DNA from: JBMNUM01 sp050946275 | Lineage (GTDB): Bacteria; Actinomycetota; Coriobacteriia; Coriobacteriales; CADBOM01 | DNA: 13,294 bases | Direction of reading: 5' to 3' | NCBI GenBank assembly: GCA_050946275.1 | Contig: JBMNUM010000034.1 | Span: 1 to 13,294, forward strand | Shown here: positions 1 to 6,680 of the stretch, one piece after another | Position numbering within the stretch: the stretch's first letter is position 1 | Layout of the letters: each line of letters opens with the position of its first letter | Position numbers and translations under genes: made by a program | Notes under the pieces: generated by a model | What the model saw: only the letters and a program-made list of their open reading frames with translations | What the model was told of the DNA's origin: nothing | Database searches by the model: none

Positions 1-777
1 GACACCTGTGGCGCGGAAATCCGGAATCGAGCAGAAGTACTGCCAGATATCGAGACCGGCGGCCTCGATCTCCTCGCGGACGATGGCATCGGCCTCGCGA
101 AGCGCCTCGAGACGGTCGCGCGTGATGGCTCCCAGGCAGCGAACGCCAAGGCCCGGGCCCGGGAACGGCTGGCGGTCGACCATGTTGTCCGGCAGACCAA
201 GCTCGCGGCCGACGACGCGGACCTCGTCCTTATACAGCAGCTTGACGGGCTCGACGAGCTCGAACTGCAGGTCCTCGGGCAGGCCGCCCACGTTGTGGTG
301 CGCCTTGACGCCCTTCTCGGACTCGATGATATCGGGATAGATGGTGCCCTGGCCAAGGAATCCGATGCCCTCGAGCTTGGAGGCCTCCTCGGCGAAGACG
401 TTGATGAACTCGGCGCCGATGATCTTGCGCTTCGTCTCGGGCTCGTCGACGCCGGCCAGAAGGTCGAGGAAGCGGTCGACCGCGTCCACGTAGATGAGGT
501 TGGCGTCCATCTGGTTCTGGAAGACCTCGATGACCTGCTCGCTCTCGCCCTTGCGCATGAGGCCGTGGTTCACGTGCACGCAAACGAGCTGCTTGCCGAT
601 AGCCTTGATGAGGAGCGCAGCCACGACCGAGCTGTCGACGCCGCCGGACAGCGCCAGCAGCACCTTGCCGTCGCCCACCTGCTCGCGGACCGCCGCGACC
701 TGTTCGTCGATGAAAGCCTGCGCCAGCTCGGGCGTCGTGATGCGAACCATATCGTCGGGACGCTTGTTGGAATCCAT
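1..777 (-). CDS. guaA: GMP synthase, stand-alone ATP-pyrophosphatase subunit (C-terminus cut by window edge)
   Basis: Adenylates XMP and, with ammonia, makes GMP (last step of guanine nucleotide synthesis, cytosol). 259 residues are visible. The PP-loop SGGVDSS is at residues 44-50, KAHHNVGGLP at 158-167 and QPFPGPGL at 203-210, all hallmarks of the GMP synthase ATP-PPase and start of the dimerization domain. The ATG at 777 is preceded by AAGGAGGAG at good spacing, and an in-frame stop (TAA at 802-804) lies eight codons upstream. The N-terminal glutamine amidotransferase domain of the usual ~520-residue bacterial enzyme is therefore absent, as in the split archaeal-type enzyme. About 50-60 C-terminal residues should lie beyond the left edge. 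Family assignment is very safe; the source of the glutaminase partner is unknown. It is the last of four same-strand genes, 97 bases after the rhodanese gene, with a possible own promoter. Confidence 0.95.
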   Translation of the reverse strand, partial: MDSNKRPDDMVRITTPELAQAFIDEQVAAVREQVGDGKVLLALSGGVDSSVVAALLIKAIGKQLVCVHVNHGLMRKGESEQVIEVFQNQMDANLIYVDAVDRFLDLLAGVDEPETKRKIIGAEFINVFAEEASKLEGIGFLGQGTIYPDIIESEKGVKAHHNVGGLPEDLQFELVEPVKLLYKDEVRVVGRELGLPDNMVDRQPFPGPGLGVRCLGAITRDRLEALREADAIVREEIEAAGLDIWQYFCSIPDFRATGV

Positions 778-816
778 GTGCTCCTCCTTGAAAGATGTCC
801 GTTAAGAGATGTTGCC

Positions 817-822
817 AGTATA
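817..822 (-). promoter_or_regulatory. guaA: Candidate -10 box for guaA
   Basis: Reading the minus strand, TATACT (5 of 6 to TATAAT) lies about 40 bases before the guaA ATG, which would give a leader of roughly 33 bases. I see no convincing -35 hexamer at 16-18 bases spacing, so this is only a candidate. It suggests guaA need not depend on the upstream rhodanese operon. Confidence 0.3.
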
Positions 823-852
823 GCAAGCGTAAGGCGTGGTAAGGACCATATC

Positions 853-869
853 GGCCCCTTTTGCCCCAC
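853..869. repeat. Half copy of the REP-like repeat found at 6681-6766
   Basis: The 17 bases GGCCCCTTTTGCCCCAC match the right half of the repeat unit at 6701-6717 with one difference. It sits just after the stop of the rhodanese gene at 875. It looks like a decayed or partial copy of the same palindromic repeat family. Confidence 0.45.
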
Positions 870-874
870 TTCAG

Positions 875-1279
875 CTACTCGGTGGGCTGATCGGGCTCGT
901 CGATCGTGTCGGGAGCGTTGGGGTCGCCCTCCTCGAACTCGCCCATCCAGGCGTTGAGCGTTCCGATGTGCTCGGCGTTCTTGTAGCCGAGATCCTTCAT
1001 GAGAAGCTCGGACGACCACGACCAATCGCCGTTGAGGCTGTACAGGTAGATCTTCGCATCCTTGTCGGGGAACACCTCGTAGACGATGTCGGGATTCTTG
1101 TTGAACTTGTCATAGGGGAAGTTGATGCTCCCGGGAATGTGCGACTCACAATACTCCCTGTACGACCTCGAGTCGACGAGGATGATCGACGGATCGGCCA
1201 GCGCCTCCTCGCCCTTCGTGATGATCGTGGGAACGATGACCTCTGCATCCTTCTTCTTTTTCTTTCCGAACAGGCCCAT
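875..1279 (-). CDS. Rhodanese-like domain protein with catalytic Cys replaced by Ser
   Basis: A 134-residue single rhodanese-like domain. Visible: a lysine-rich start (GLFGKKKKK), the DSRSYREYCESHIPGSINF block at residues 36-54 matching the conserved 'DVRxxxEYxxGHIPGAIN' segment, and the active-site loop region at 78-87. Aligned with the neighbouring rhodanese (RIYVSCQSGKRS), the loop here reads KIYLYSLNGDWS, so Ser81 stands where the sulfur-carrying Cys belongs. Classical sulfurtransfer is therefore unlikely; a binding or regulatory role is an inference. The C-terminal 20 residues are acidic and Pro-rich. The ATG at 1279 has AGGAG eight bases upstream. It lies 49 bases after the CoA-disulfide reductase gene on the same strand, so probably in the same operon. 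Confidence 0.85.
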   Translation of the reverse strand: MGLFGKKKKKDAEVIVPTIITKGEEALADPSIILVDSRSYREYCESHIPGSINFPYDKFNKNPDIVYEVFPDKDAKIYLYSLNGDWSWSSELLMKDLGYKNAEHIGTLNAWMGEFEEGDPNAPDTIDEPDQPTE

Positions 1280-1328
1280 TAATGCTCCTGACTCTCGTAG
1301 TGCCTGATGTCAAATCCAGCCTAACCGC

Positions 1329-3014
1329 CTACGCGCCGCACGGGCCGACAACCTCGCGGCTGGGCGATTCGGGCGTCCGAGTGTTCTTATAGAAGCCGTA
1401 ACCGCCCGCGACATTGACGCAATCGAAACCGTTCTGCGAGAGGATGCGGCACGCGATGTAGCTGCGCAGCGCGCTCTGGCAGATCACGATGAGCTTCTTC
1501 GACTTGTCGAGCTCGCCCATACGTCCGCGTAGCTCGTCGACCGGAATGTTCACCGCTCGGTCAATGTGCCCGCGCTCGTACTCCTTGACCGTGCGCACGT
1601 CGAGCAGGAAGGTGCTCTCCTCGTCCGCCGCCAGCGCCTCGTCCCAATGCACCTGCCCGACGATGCCCGTGAGGACGTTCTCCATCACGAAACCGACCAT
1701 GTTGACCGGGTCCTTGGCGGAGGAGTACGGCGGTGCGTAGGCGAGTTCGAGCTCGGTGAGGTCGTAGGCCGTCAGACCCGAGCGAATTGCGGTGGCGAGC
1801 ACGTCGATGCGCTTGTCGACGCCGTCGAAGCCGACGATCTGCGCAGCCAGGATGCGGCCGTCATCCTTGGCGAACATCACCTTGAGCGTCATGTTGTGGG
1901 CTCCGGGGTAATACGTGGCATGCGAGGGCGGGAAGATGACGACGCTATCGAAGTCGATCCCCGCATCCTCGAGCTGCTTGGAGGTCGGGCCCGTGGAAGC
2001 GGCGGTCATCTCGAAGGCCTTCATGATGGCCGAACCCTGCGAACCCCTGTAGACCCGGTCGATGCCGGCGATGTTGTCGGCGGCGATGCGACCCTGCTTG
2101 TTCGCCGGACCGGCGAGTGGGATGTTAGCATCCGCTCCGGTGACGAGGTTCTTGACCTGGATGGCGTCGCCGACCGCGTAGATGCTCGGGTCGCTCGTGC
2201 GCATGTGGTCGTCGACGACGATGGCGCCCTTGACGCCGAGCTCGAGCCCGGCCTCTCGGGCAAGGACCGTATCGGGCTGAACGCCGGCCGCGATGATCAC
2301 GATGCCGGCCTTGTGGATCTCCCCGCCTTCGACGACGGCCTCGACGCAATCAGCCTGATGGCGGTATTCGACGATCGGGCTGTTCATGTGGATCTCGACG
2401 CCGTTGGATGCCATGTGATTGCGCAGGATAGCGGCCATATCAGCATCGAGCAGCGGCTGGAAGCGCATCGATCGCTGGACGATCTTGACGCTCAGACCGC
2501 GCTGCAGCAAGTTCTCGGCCATCTCGAGGCCGATGAAGCCGGCGCCCACGATGATGGCGGACTCGACCGCATTCGCCGAGATGAACTCGTCGATGGCGAA
2601 CGTGTCCTCGACGGTGCGCAGGGTGAACATGCGCTCCCCATCGATGCCGGGCACATCCGGAATCATCGGTCGCGCGCCGGGCGAGAGGATGAGGCTGTCG
2701 TAGGACTCCTCGTACTCCTCCCCCGTCTCGAGGCTGCGGATGCGCACGATCTTGCCTGCGCGATCGATCGAGAGCGCCTCGTTGAGGACGCGGACATCGA
2801 CGTTGAAGCGGTTCTTGAAGCTCTGCGGCGTCTGCAGGGTGAGCTTGCCGCGGTCGGTGATATCCCCGCCGATGTAATACGGCAAACCGCAATTAGCATA
2901 CGAGACGTAACCGCTGCGCTCGATGACGACGATCTCCGCATCCTCGCGAAGCCTTCGCAGGCGGGCTGCCGCCGATGCGCCGCCGGCAACGCCACCGATG
3001 ATGAGAACCTTCAT
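1329..3014 (-). CDS. FAD-dependent CoA-disulfide / persulfide reductase with C-terminal rhodanese domain
   Basis: A 561-residue protein of the CoADR-RHD type: NAD(P)H-dependent reduction of CoA disulfide, CoA persulfide or polysulfide in the cytosol. Residues 1-31 hold the FAD-binding Rossmann motif (GGVAGGASAAARLRR). YANCGLPYYIGG at 39-50 carries the redox Cys42. The NAD(P)H motif GAGFIGLEMAENL is at 157-169, the FAD motif YAVGDA at 279-284 and AYAPPYSSAKDPVNM at 425-439, a signature of this family. The rhodanese domain spans about 455-545 with LLDVRTVKEYERGHI and catalytic loop CQSALRS starting at Cys512. Length agrees with known CoADR-RHD proteins (~550-570). The ATG at 3014 was chosen because it begins at MKVLIIGG and has AAAGGA upstream; an open extension to 3125 has no family match. 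Middle gene of the rhodanese operon, 86 bases after the 3101-3421 gene. Confidence 0.93.
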   Translation of the reverse strand: MKVLIIGGVAGGASAAARLRRLREDAEIVVIERSGYVSYANCGLPYYIGGDITDRGKLTLQTPQSFKNRFNVDVRVLNEALSIDRAGKIVRIRSLETGEEYEESYDSLILSPGARPMIPDVPGIDGERMFTLRTVEDTFAIDEFISANAVESAIIVGAGFIGLEMAENLLQRGLSVKIVQRSMRFQPLLDADMAAILRNHMASNGVEIHMNSPIVEYRHQADCVEAVVEGGEIHKAGIVIIAAGVQPDTVLAREAGLELGVKGAIVVDDHMRTSDPSIYAVGDAIQVKNLVTGADANIPLAGPANKQGRIAADNIAGIDRVYRGSQGSAIMKAFEMTAASTGPTSKQLEDAGIDFDSVVIFPPSHATYYPGAHNMTLKVMFAKDDGRILAAQIVGFDGVDKRIDVLATAIRSGLTAYDLTELELAYAPPYSSAKDPVNMVGFVMENVLTGIVGQVHWDEALAADEESTFLLDVRTVKEYERGHIDRAVNIPVDELRGRMGELDKSKKLIVICQSALRSYIACRILSQNGFDCVNVAGGYGFYKNTRTPESPSREVVGPCGA

Positions 3015-3100
3015 TCCGATCCTTTCTCGATGAGTCAACAATGACTTAAATGAGCCAGATGCGGACTGCCAGAATCCAGCTCGCCGATCAAAGCCGCGAG

Positions 3101-3421
3101 CTATTTCTCGACAGGTCCATCCCAACCGCTGATGCCGCCTATATTCTCGAGGTTCTCGTAACCAAGCTCCCTCATGGCGGCGATGGCGCGGTCGGAGCGC
3201 TTGCCGCTTTGGCAGCTCACATAGATGCGAGCGCTCTTGTCGGGAACGACACCCTCGATATCTCCGATGCTGAGGATGGGCACATTGATCGCCCCGGGGA
3301 TATGACCCTCGGCATATTCATCTGCCGAGCGCACGTCGATCAGCGTGATCGCGGGATCCTGCTGAGCCTCGCGCGCCTTCCCGTTCGTGTCGTACGACGC
3401 CTTTCCACCGACCAAGCCCAT
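3101..3421 (-). CDS. Single-domain rhodanese sulfurtransferase
   Basis: A 106-residue stand-alone rhodanese. IDVRSADEYAEGHIPGAINV (residues 28-47) is the conserved N-terminal block and CQSGKRS (70-76) is the active-site loop with Cys70 as persulfide carrier. No signal peptide or membrane segment, so cytosolic. The likely role is moving sulfane sulfur to or from the reductase encoded next; the in vivo donor cannot be read from sequence. The ATG at 3421 follows AGGAG with seven bases spacing. It is the first gene of the minus-strand set and is divergent from the nitroreductase gene. Confidence 0.92.
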   Translation of the reverse strand: MGLVGGKASYDTNGKAREAQQDPAITLIDVRSADEYAEGHIPGAINVPILSIGDIEGVVPDKSARIYVSCQSGKRSDRAIAAMRELGYENLENIGGISGWDGPVEK

Positions 3422-3533
3422 GACCGCTCCTACTACGAAACCTCACGATCCGACAATGTCTCATCCGGTTGTGCGCGCTAACGGCAGCAACTGGCTCCGT
3501 CATGGACAGCGCGCATTCAACCACGGCTTCTAT

Positions 3534-3542
3534 GGTATAGCA
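3534..3542 (-). promoter_or_regulatory. Candidate extended -10 promoter for the rhodanese / CoADR operon
   Basis: On the minus strand TGC-TATACC forms an extended -10 (TGn plus 4 of 6 hexamer). It would start transcription near 3527 and give a leader of about 105 bases before the ATG at 3421. No good -35 is visible, which is common with extended -10 promoters. The 3422-3654 gap separates divergent genes and should also contain the nitroreductase promoter, which I could not place. Confidence 0.35.
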
Positions 3543-3654
3543 TTACCCGTAAGCGATATGCGAGGATGATCGCGCTGCAGCTCAAATTCTCACACGACGC
3601 GGGCAGCCCGCATGCGACGCTCGGACCACCTGAACACGATAGAAAGGACCAATC

Positions 3655-4167
3655 ATGACGTTCCTCGATCTTGCAGCCGCGCGCTGGACTTGCCGCAAGT
3701 ACGCTTCCACCCCCGTCGAGCAGGAGAAGATCGATGCGATCCTCGAGGCCGTGCGTCTCTCCCCTTCCTCGAAGAACACGCAGGGCACCCATGTCTGGGT
3801 TCTGCAGAGCGCCGAGGCCATGGAGCGCATCAAGGAGTGCACGACCAGCATCTACGGCGCCCCGCTCGCCTTCATCCTCGGATACAACCCCGCCGAGCCG
3901 TGGGTTCGTCCGGAAGATGACCTGAACTTCGGCATGATCGACACCTCGATCGCCGGCACGTACCTCATCCTCGAGGCCTACGAGCAGGGCCTGTGCAGCA
4001 CGTGGGTCGGTGCGTACAGCCCCGCCAAGCTGCGCGAGCTCTTCCCCGAGATCGAGGGATACGAGGATGTCGCGATCTTCTCCGTCGGCTACCCGGCCGA
4101 GGATGCCAAGCCGGCTCCCCTCCACACCAACAGCAAGACCCTCGACGAGATGGTGACTGTGCTGTAG
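3655..4167 (+). CDS. Nitroreductase-family flavoprotein
   Basis: A 170-residue member of the FMN-dependent nitroreductase fold, expected to be a homodimer using NAD(P)H. Visible family marks are WTCRKY at residues 11-16 (FMN phosphate-binding Arg/Lys), SPSSKNTQ at 36-43, the helix DTSIAGTYLILEAYEQGLCSTWVG at 96-119 and IFSVGYP at 141-147. It is shorter than the 217-residue NfsB type and resembles the compact anaerobe group. The physiological substrate is unknown. The ATG at 3655 has GAAAGGACC upstream. It is transcribed alone, divergent from the rhodanese operon, and followed by an intrinsic terminator 24 bases after the stop. Confidence 0.9.
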   Translation: MTFLDLAAARWTCRKYASTPVEQEKIDAILEAVRLSPSSKNTQGTHVWVLQSAEAMERIKECTTSIYGAPLAFILGYNPAEPWVRPEDDLNFGMIDTSIAGTYLILEAYEQGLCSTWVGAYSPAKLRELFPEIEGYEDVAIFSVGYPAEDAKPAPLHTNSKTLDEMVTVL

Positions 4168-4190
4168 GACAAGGTCCACCAAGCAAAATG

Positions 4191-4230
4191 GAGAAGCCGG
4201 ACGCCCCCATCGGGTGCCCGGCTTCTCTTT
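4191..4230 (+). terminator. Intrinsic terminator after the nitroreductase gene
   Basis: GAGAAGCCGG (4191-4200) pairs perfectly with CCGGCTTCTC (4218-4227), and the stem continues inward with five more pairs after one mismatch. It is followed by TTT. An AAAA run just before the stem gives a weak U-tract on the other strand, so it might also stop transcripts coming from the 4385-5572 gene. Confidence 0.8.
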
Positions 4231-4246
4231 GTGGGTTTAGGGCTAG

Positions 4247-4324
4247 ATTAGTGTACACAAGTTGGCCAAATGACTCCATTTTTAGCCGAAATCAGTGTGT
4301 TTCTTGCAACTTGTGTACACTAAT
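4247..4324. repeat. Palindromic element, copy A (18-bp perfect terminal inverted repeats)
   Basis: ATTAGTGTACACAAGTTG (4247-4264) is the exact reverse complement of 4307-4324, enclosing 42 bases. Each arm contains the 8-bp palindrome GTGTACAC. The inner part (TTGGCC..., CTCCATTTTT, GCCGAAAT) matches copy B at 5598-5677 in the same orientation. It lies between the nitroreductase terminator and the 3' end of the nuclease-like gene. Confidence 0.9.
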
Positions 4325-4384
4325 TCGATGAAAGTGTCTTAGCACTGATTGACCGAAAGCAGGATTATAAAGCAACCCAAATCG

Positions 4385-5572
4385 TTAGAGCTCGAACCAA
4401 TACTCGATGATCTCGCATTTCCCCGTTGCGACTGGATAACCTCCGATGAAGCGCCCGGGTCTCACGTCCCCAACATGGGTGCCAGGGAGAAGCGACAGAA
4501 TCATCTGGCGCCTTTCCTCCCTGAGCCTTTCCCTGCTCAAGATAATTCGCTGCAGACTACAATCTCGGTTATCAACCTGTTCCAACGCCTCTACGATGAC
4601 CTGCACGAGCTGCTCGAACCCTCCTTTGACGTACAGGTCTTCTTTCAACACCGGGAAGACGGTCAAGCCGCTCGTTGCCAGCTCTCGATTGCGCCTGATG
4701 TCATCGACAAGCTTGGCCCTTACTCCAGAGATGGCCAACCCAAGGGAGGCCTCCCCTTCCGTCGAATTTGGGTTGGCGCCAAGCTCGATACCCGCCTTGG
4801 CAATCGAGTCGAGGTCGAAATGCAAGAGCCCGTCATAATTGATGCCCACGCTCGAATCTTTGAACATTATGTCAGGGACACGCGATCCCCTGGCACCCGG
4901 CAATTCCACCGCCTTTTCGACGCGGGGATTCAGCTCGAGTTCACCGAATTCGAATCCGAAGCTATCCATGGGCAGTCGCAGCAATGCGGCTATCAACGAC
5001 TCGGTTGGAGACCATGCGTTATCGTCCAGAATACTCGCATTGGCCCATGCCTCATCGATGCACCGGGCAAAACGGGTTCGAGACAGGAAATCCCGAATCC
5101 GGCCAGCATTGGTGACCGGACGAACACCATATGTCACTGGACCGTTATAGGGATCGAGAGGGTCACGCGAGAACGAACCACACAACTCATGACCAAGCAT
5201 GAGGTGTTCCAATGGGTGCATGCTTCCGGCAAGCTCTAGAAAGAGAAGCTCGGGCCCACTGAAGGAAATACCGTTATCGAGAGTGATATAGGAACCGCGG
5301 GGAATGCTCTCGCCGCATATAGTGCACTCAACGCCTTTTGTGCGAATGCGATGCTTTGCTTCGGGAACAGCGATTGCCAACGGCCATCTATCCTGCAAGA
5401 CGGGAATCCCAGCTGTCTCGAAATCAAAAGCACGCCGCGACCATCTCTTAAAGGGTGACGGATCGGGCGTGGTCACATCAGACCTATGGGCACTGACCCC
5501 GGCTCTTCCTCCAAATGAACGTAAGTACCTGAGCGCGATGAGTGCGGATTCTCCGCGAAGCGATATCTTCAT
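4385..5572 (-). CDS. Nuclease-like (Vsr/DUF559-type C-terminal domain) protein of a Coriobacteriia-specific family
   Basis: A 395-residue protein of unknown function. The N-terminal half has SALIALRYLRS (9-19), two cysteines in ECTICGES (82-89), FSGPELLFLELA (104-115) and GHELCGSF (127-134). The second half has SPTES (188-192) and then a PD-(D/E)XK-like region: RVPDIMF (231-237, Asp234), INYDGLLHFD (244-253, Asp247) and DDIRRNRELATSGLTVFPV (290-308), the usual order of the Vsr-like fold. The Glu that usually precedes YDG/YDS is Asn245 here, so catalysis is uncertain. From memory, similar proteins with the ELCG motif occur as many paralogs in Coriobacteriia and are unnamed. No signal peptide. 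No strong ribosome-binding site precedes the ATG at 5572. Base composition is lower in GC, with rarer codons, than its neighbours. It is flanked on both sides by palindromic elements, which suggests an acquired cassette. Confidence 0.75.
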   Translation of the reverse strand: MKISLRGESALIALRYLRSFGGRAGVSAHRSDVTTPDPSPFKRWSRRAFDFETAGIPVLQDRWPLAIAVPEAKHRIRTKGVECTICGESIPRGSYITLDNGISFSGPELLFLELAGSMHPLEHLMLGHELCGSFSRDPLDPYNGPVTYGVRPVTNAGRIRDFLSRTRFARCIDEAWANASILDDNAWSPTESLIAALLRLPMDSFGFEFGELELNPRVEKAVELPGARGSRVPDIMFKDSSVGINYDGLLHFDLDSIAKAGIELGANPNSTEGEASLGLAISGVRAKLVDDIRRNRELATSGLTVFPVLKEDLYVKGGFEQLVQVIVEALEQVDNRDCSLQRIILSRERLREERRQMILSLLPGTHVGDVRPGRFIGGYPVATGKCEIIEYWFEL

Positions 5573-5597
5573 GCTGCCAAGATAGCAGCGGAATGGA

Positions 5598-5677
5598 AAT
5601 TAGTGTACACAAGTTGGCAAAATGGCTCCATTTTTTGCTGAAATTCAAGGAAATAGGGCAACTTGCGTACACTAATT
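5598..5677. repeat. Palindromic element, copy B (19-bp terminal inverted repeats, one mismatch)
   Basis: AATTAGTGTACACAAGTTG (5598-5616) pairs with 5659-5677 with a single mismatch, which becomes a G-U wobble in minus-strand RNA. The interior matches copy A in the same orientation. It ends 25 bases upstream of the ATG at 5572, so it lies in the leader or promoter region of the nuclease-like gene. The minus-strand arm offers TACACT as a possible -10 box. Confidence 0.9.
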
Positions 5678-5707
5678 GGATTTCGAGCGCCGGATGCTCC
5701 TCGTAGA

Positions 5708-6655
5708 TTACATTGCAAAATCATCTCGGTATGGAATATGGGCAGCTTCATGGAGGGCGGGCACTTCGATGGCGCACGGAATGGCATCGACCGGGATGCG
5801 GGCAGACGGGGCGCCTGCGGCCGAGGTTTGTGCTGTCGGGGAGTCGCCGGAGGAAGAGGTGCCTGCGGCTGGGGCTTCTGCGAAAGGGGTGCCTGCGGCC
5901 GGAGCTTGGGCTACCCGGGAGTCGCCCGCTACGATCACCGTATTCTGACGCTCGTCGGGGTTTTTCGGCTCGCAGGGTATCACGCGAACGCACTCGAACA
6001 CCTCGAGGAGCGTTGCGGCGATATCGCGGAGGAAGATTGCCTCCGGCCCGCTGACCGCCGAGATGATGTTCGAGGCATACAGGCCGCCCGGCGCAAGGCT
6101 CGCCTTGACGAGCTCGGCTGCCTCGACGGTTGCAAGCCTGAGAGCGGGGGTACGTCCGCTGAAGGTATCGTTTACGATGAGGTCATAGCCGCCTGGATTC
6201 GGGAACGACGCAAGATCGCCATCGAGATAGGCGCGCCCATCGCCCTCTATGAGCCGGAGGCGCTCCCCGCACTCCGCCAGCGTCTCGTCGAGGCCGAAGT
6301 AGCGCCGCGCCACAGCGGTTGCAACGGGATCCACCTCAACCACATCGACGCGCACTTCTGCATGGTTTCGCACCAGGAACTGCGGATACGCATAGCCTCC
6401 CCCGCCGAGCGCGAGAACGCGCGTCGCGCGCGGCATTGCGAGGCGCACCGTCTCGTACGCGCGGTGGTAGTCGAAGGCGAGGCGCTCGTAGCTCACGGAC
6501 TGCAATGCGCCGCCGCATCGCATGAGATCCTTACCGTCCGCAAGATATGCAGCCGATTGATACGCGCCGCCCACATCCATGACGCGCACGGGCTTGCCGT
6601 CCTCGATCTGCGCGGTGTAAACCTCCATCGCACCGAACATCGAATCGAACTTCAC
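5708..6655 (-). CDS. Spermidine-synthase-like class I SAM-fold protein with repetitive Ala/Pro tail
   Basis: A 315-residue protein of the spermidine synthase / spermidine-synthase-like methyltransferase superfamily. Residues 10-75 form the N-terminal beta part (RVMDVGGAYQSAAYL). The nucleotide-binding core follows: VLALGGGGYAYPQFL (80-94), VDVVEVDPVATAVARRYF (103-120, Glu107 and Asp109 for the ribose), LIEGDGRAYL (135-144) and YDLIVNDTFSG (157-167). The canonical aminopropyltransferase D-[ST]-x-D-P segment is not intact (NDTFSG), so polyamine synthesis is not assured. Residues 246-286 are a low-complexity tail with repeated APAAGT. The GTG at 6655 was chosen because GGAGAG precedes it; the frame stays open to 6832, but that part is the REP-like repeat. 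Divergent from the reductase gene at 6880. Confidence 0.78.
   Translation of the reverse strand: MKFDSMFGAMEVYTAQIEDGKPVRVMDVGGAYQSAAYLADGKDLMRCGGALQSVSYERLAFDYHRAYETVRLAMPRATRVLALGGGGYAYPQFLVRNHAEVRVDVVEVDPVATAVARRYFGLDETLAECGERLRLIEGDGRAYLDGDLASFPNPGGYDLIVNDTFSGRTPALRLATVEAAELVKASLAPGGLYASNIISAVSGPEAIFLRDIAATLLEVFECVRVIPCEPKNPDERQNTVIVAGDSRVAQAPAAGTPFAEAPAAGTSSSGDSPTAQTSAAGAPSARIPVDAIPCAIEVPALHEAAHIPYRDDFAM
5811..5927. repeat. Imperfect coding repeats in the tail of the spermidine-synthase-like gene
   Basis: The core GCCTGCGGC occurs at 5813, 5861 and 5891 (the last two exactly 30 bases apart), and GGGAGTCGCC at 5838-5847 and 5917-5926. On the coding strand these give the APAAGT / SAAGAPSA stretches. 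Such repeats usually arise by slippage and vary between strains. Confidence 0.6.
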
Positions 6656-6680
6656 ACGCTCTCCATTCCTCGAACTAAAG

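Noticed and set aside
1566..3044. Plus-strand open frame of 492 codons
   Set aside because: Antisense to the CoA-disulfide reductase; composition Asp/Val/Arg/His-heavy and no recognisable domain.
4349..5239. Plus-strand open frame of 296 codons inside the palindrome-flanked island
   Set aside because: Opposite the nuclease-like gene, whose strand shows ELCG and PDI...YDG...DDIRRNREL motifs; the plus product has no motif and no good start signal.
4247..5677. The two palindromic elements as attL/attR of an integrated phage or integrative element
   Set aside because: No integrase, no tRNA gene and only one gene between them; the internal inverted-repeat structure of each copy does not look like a simple att core.
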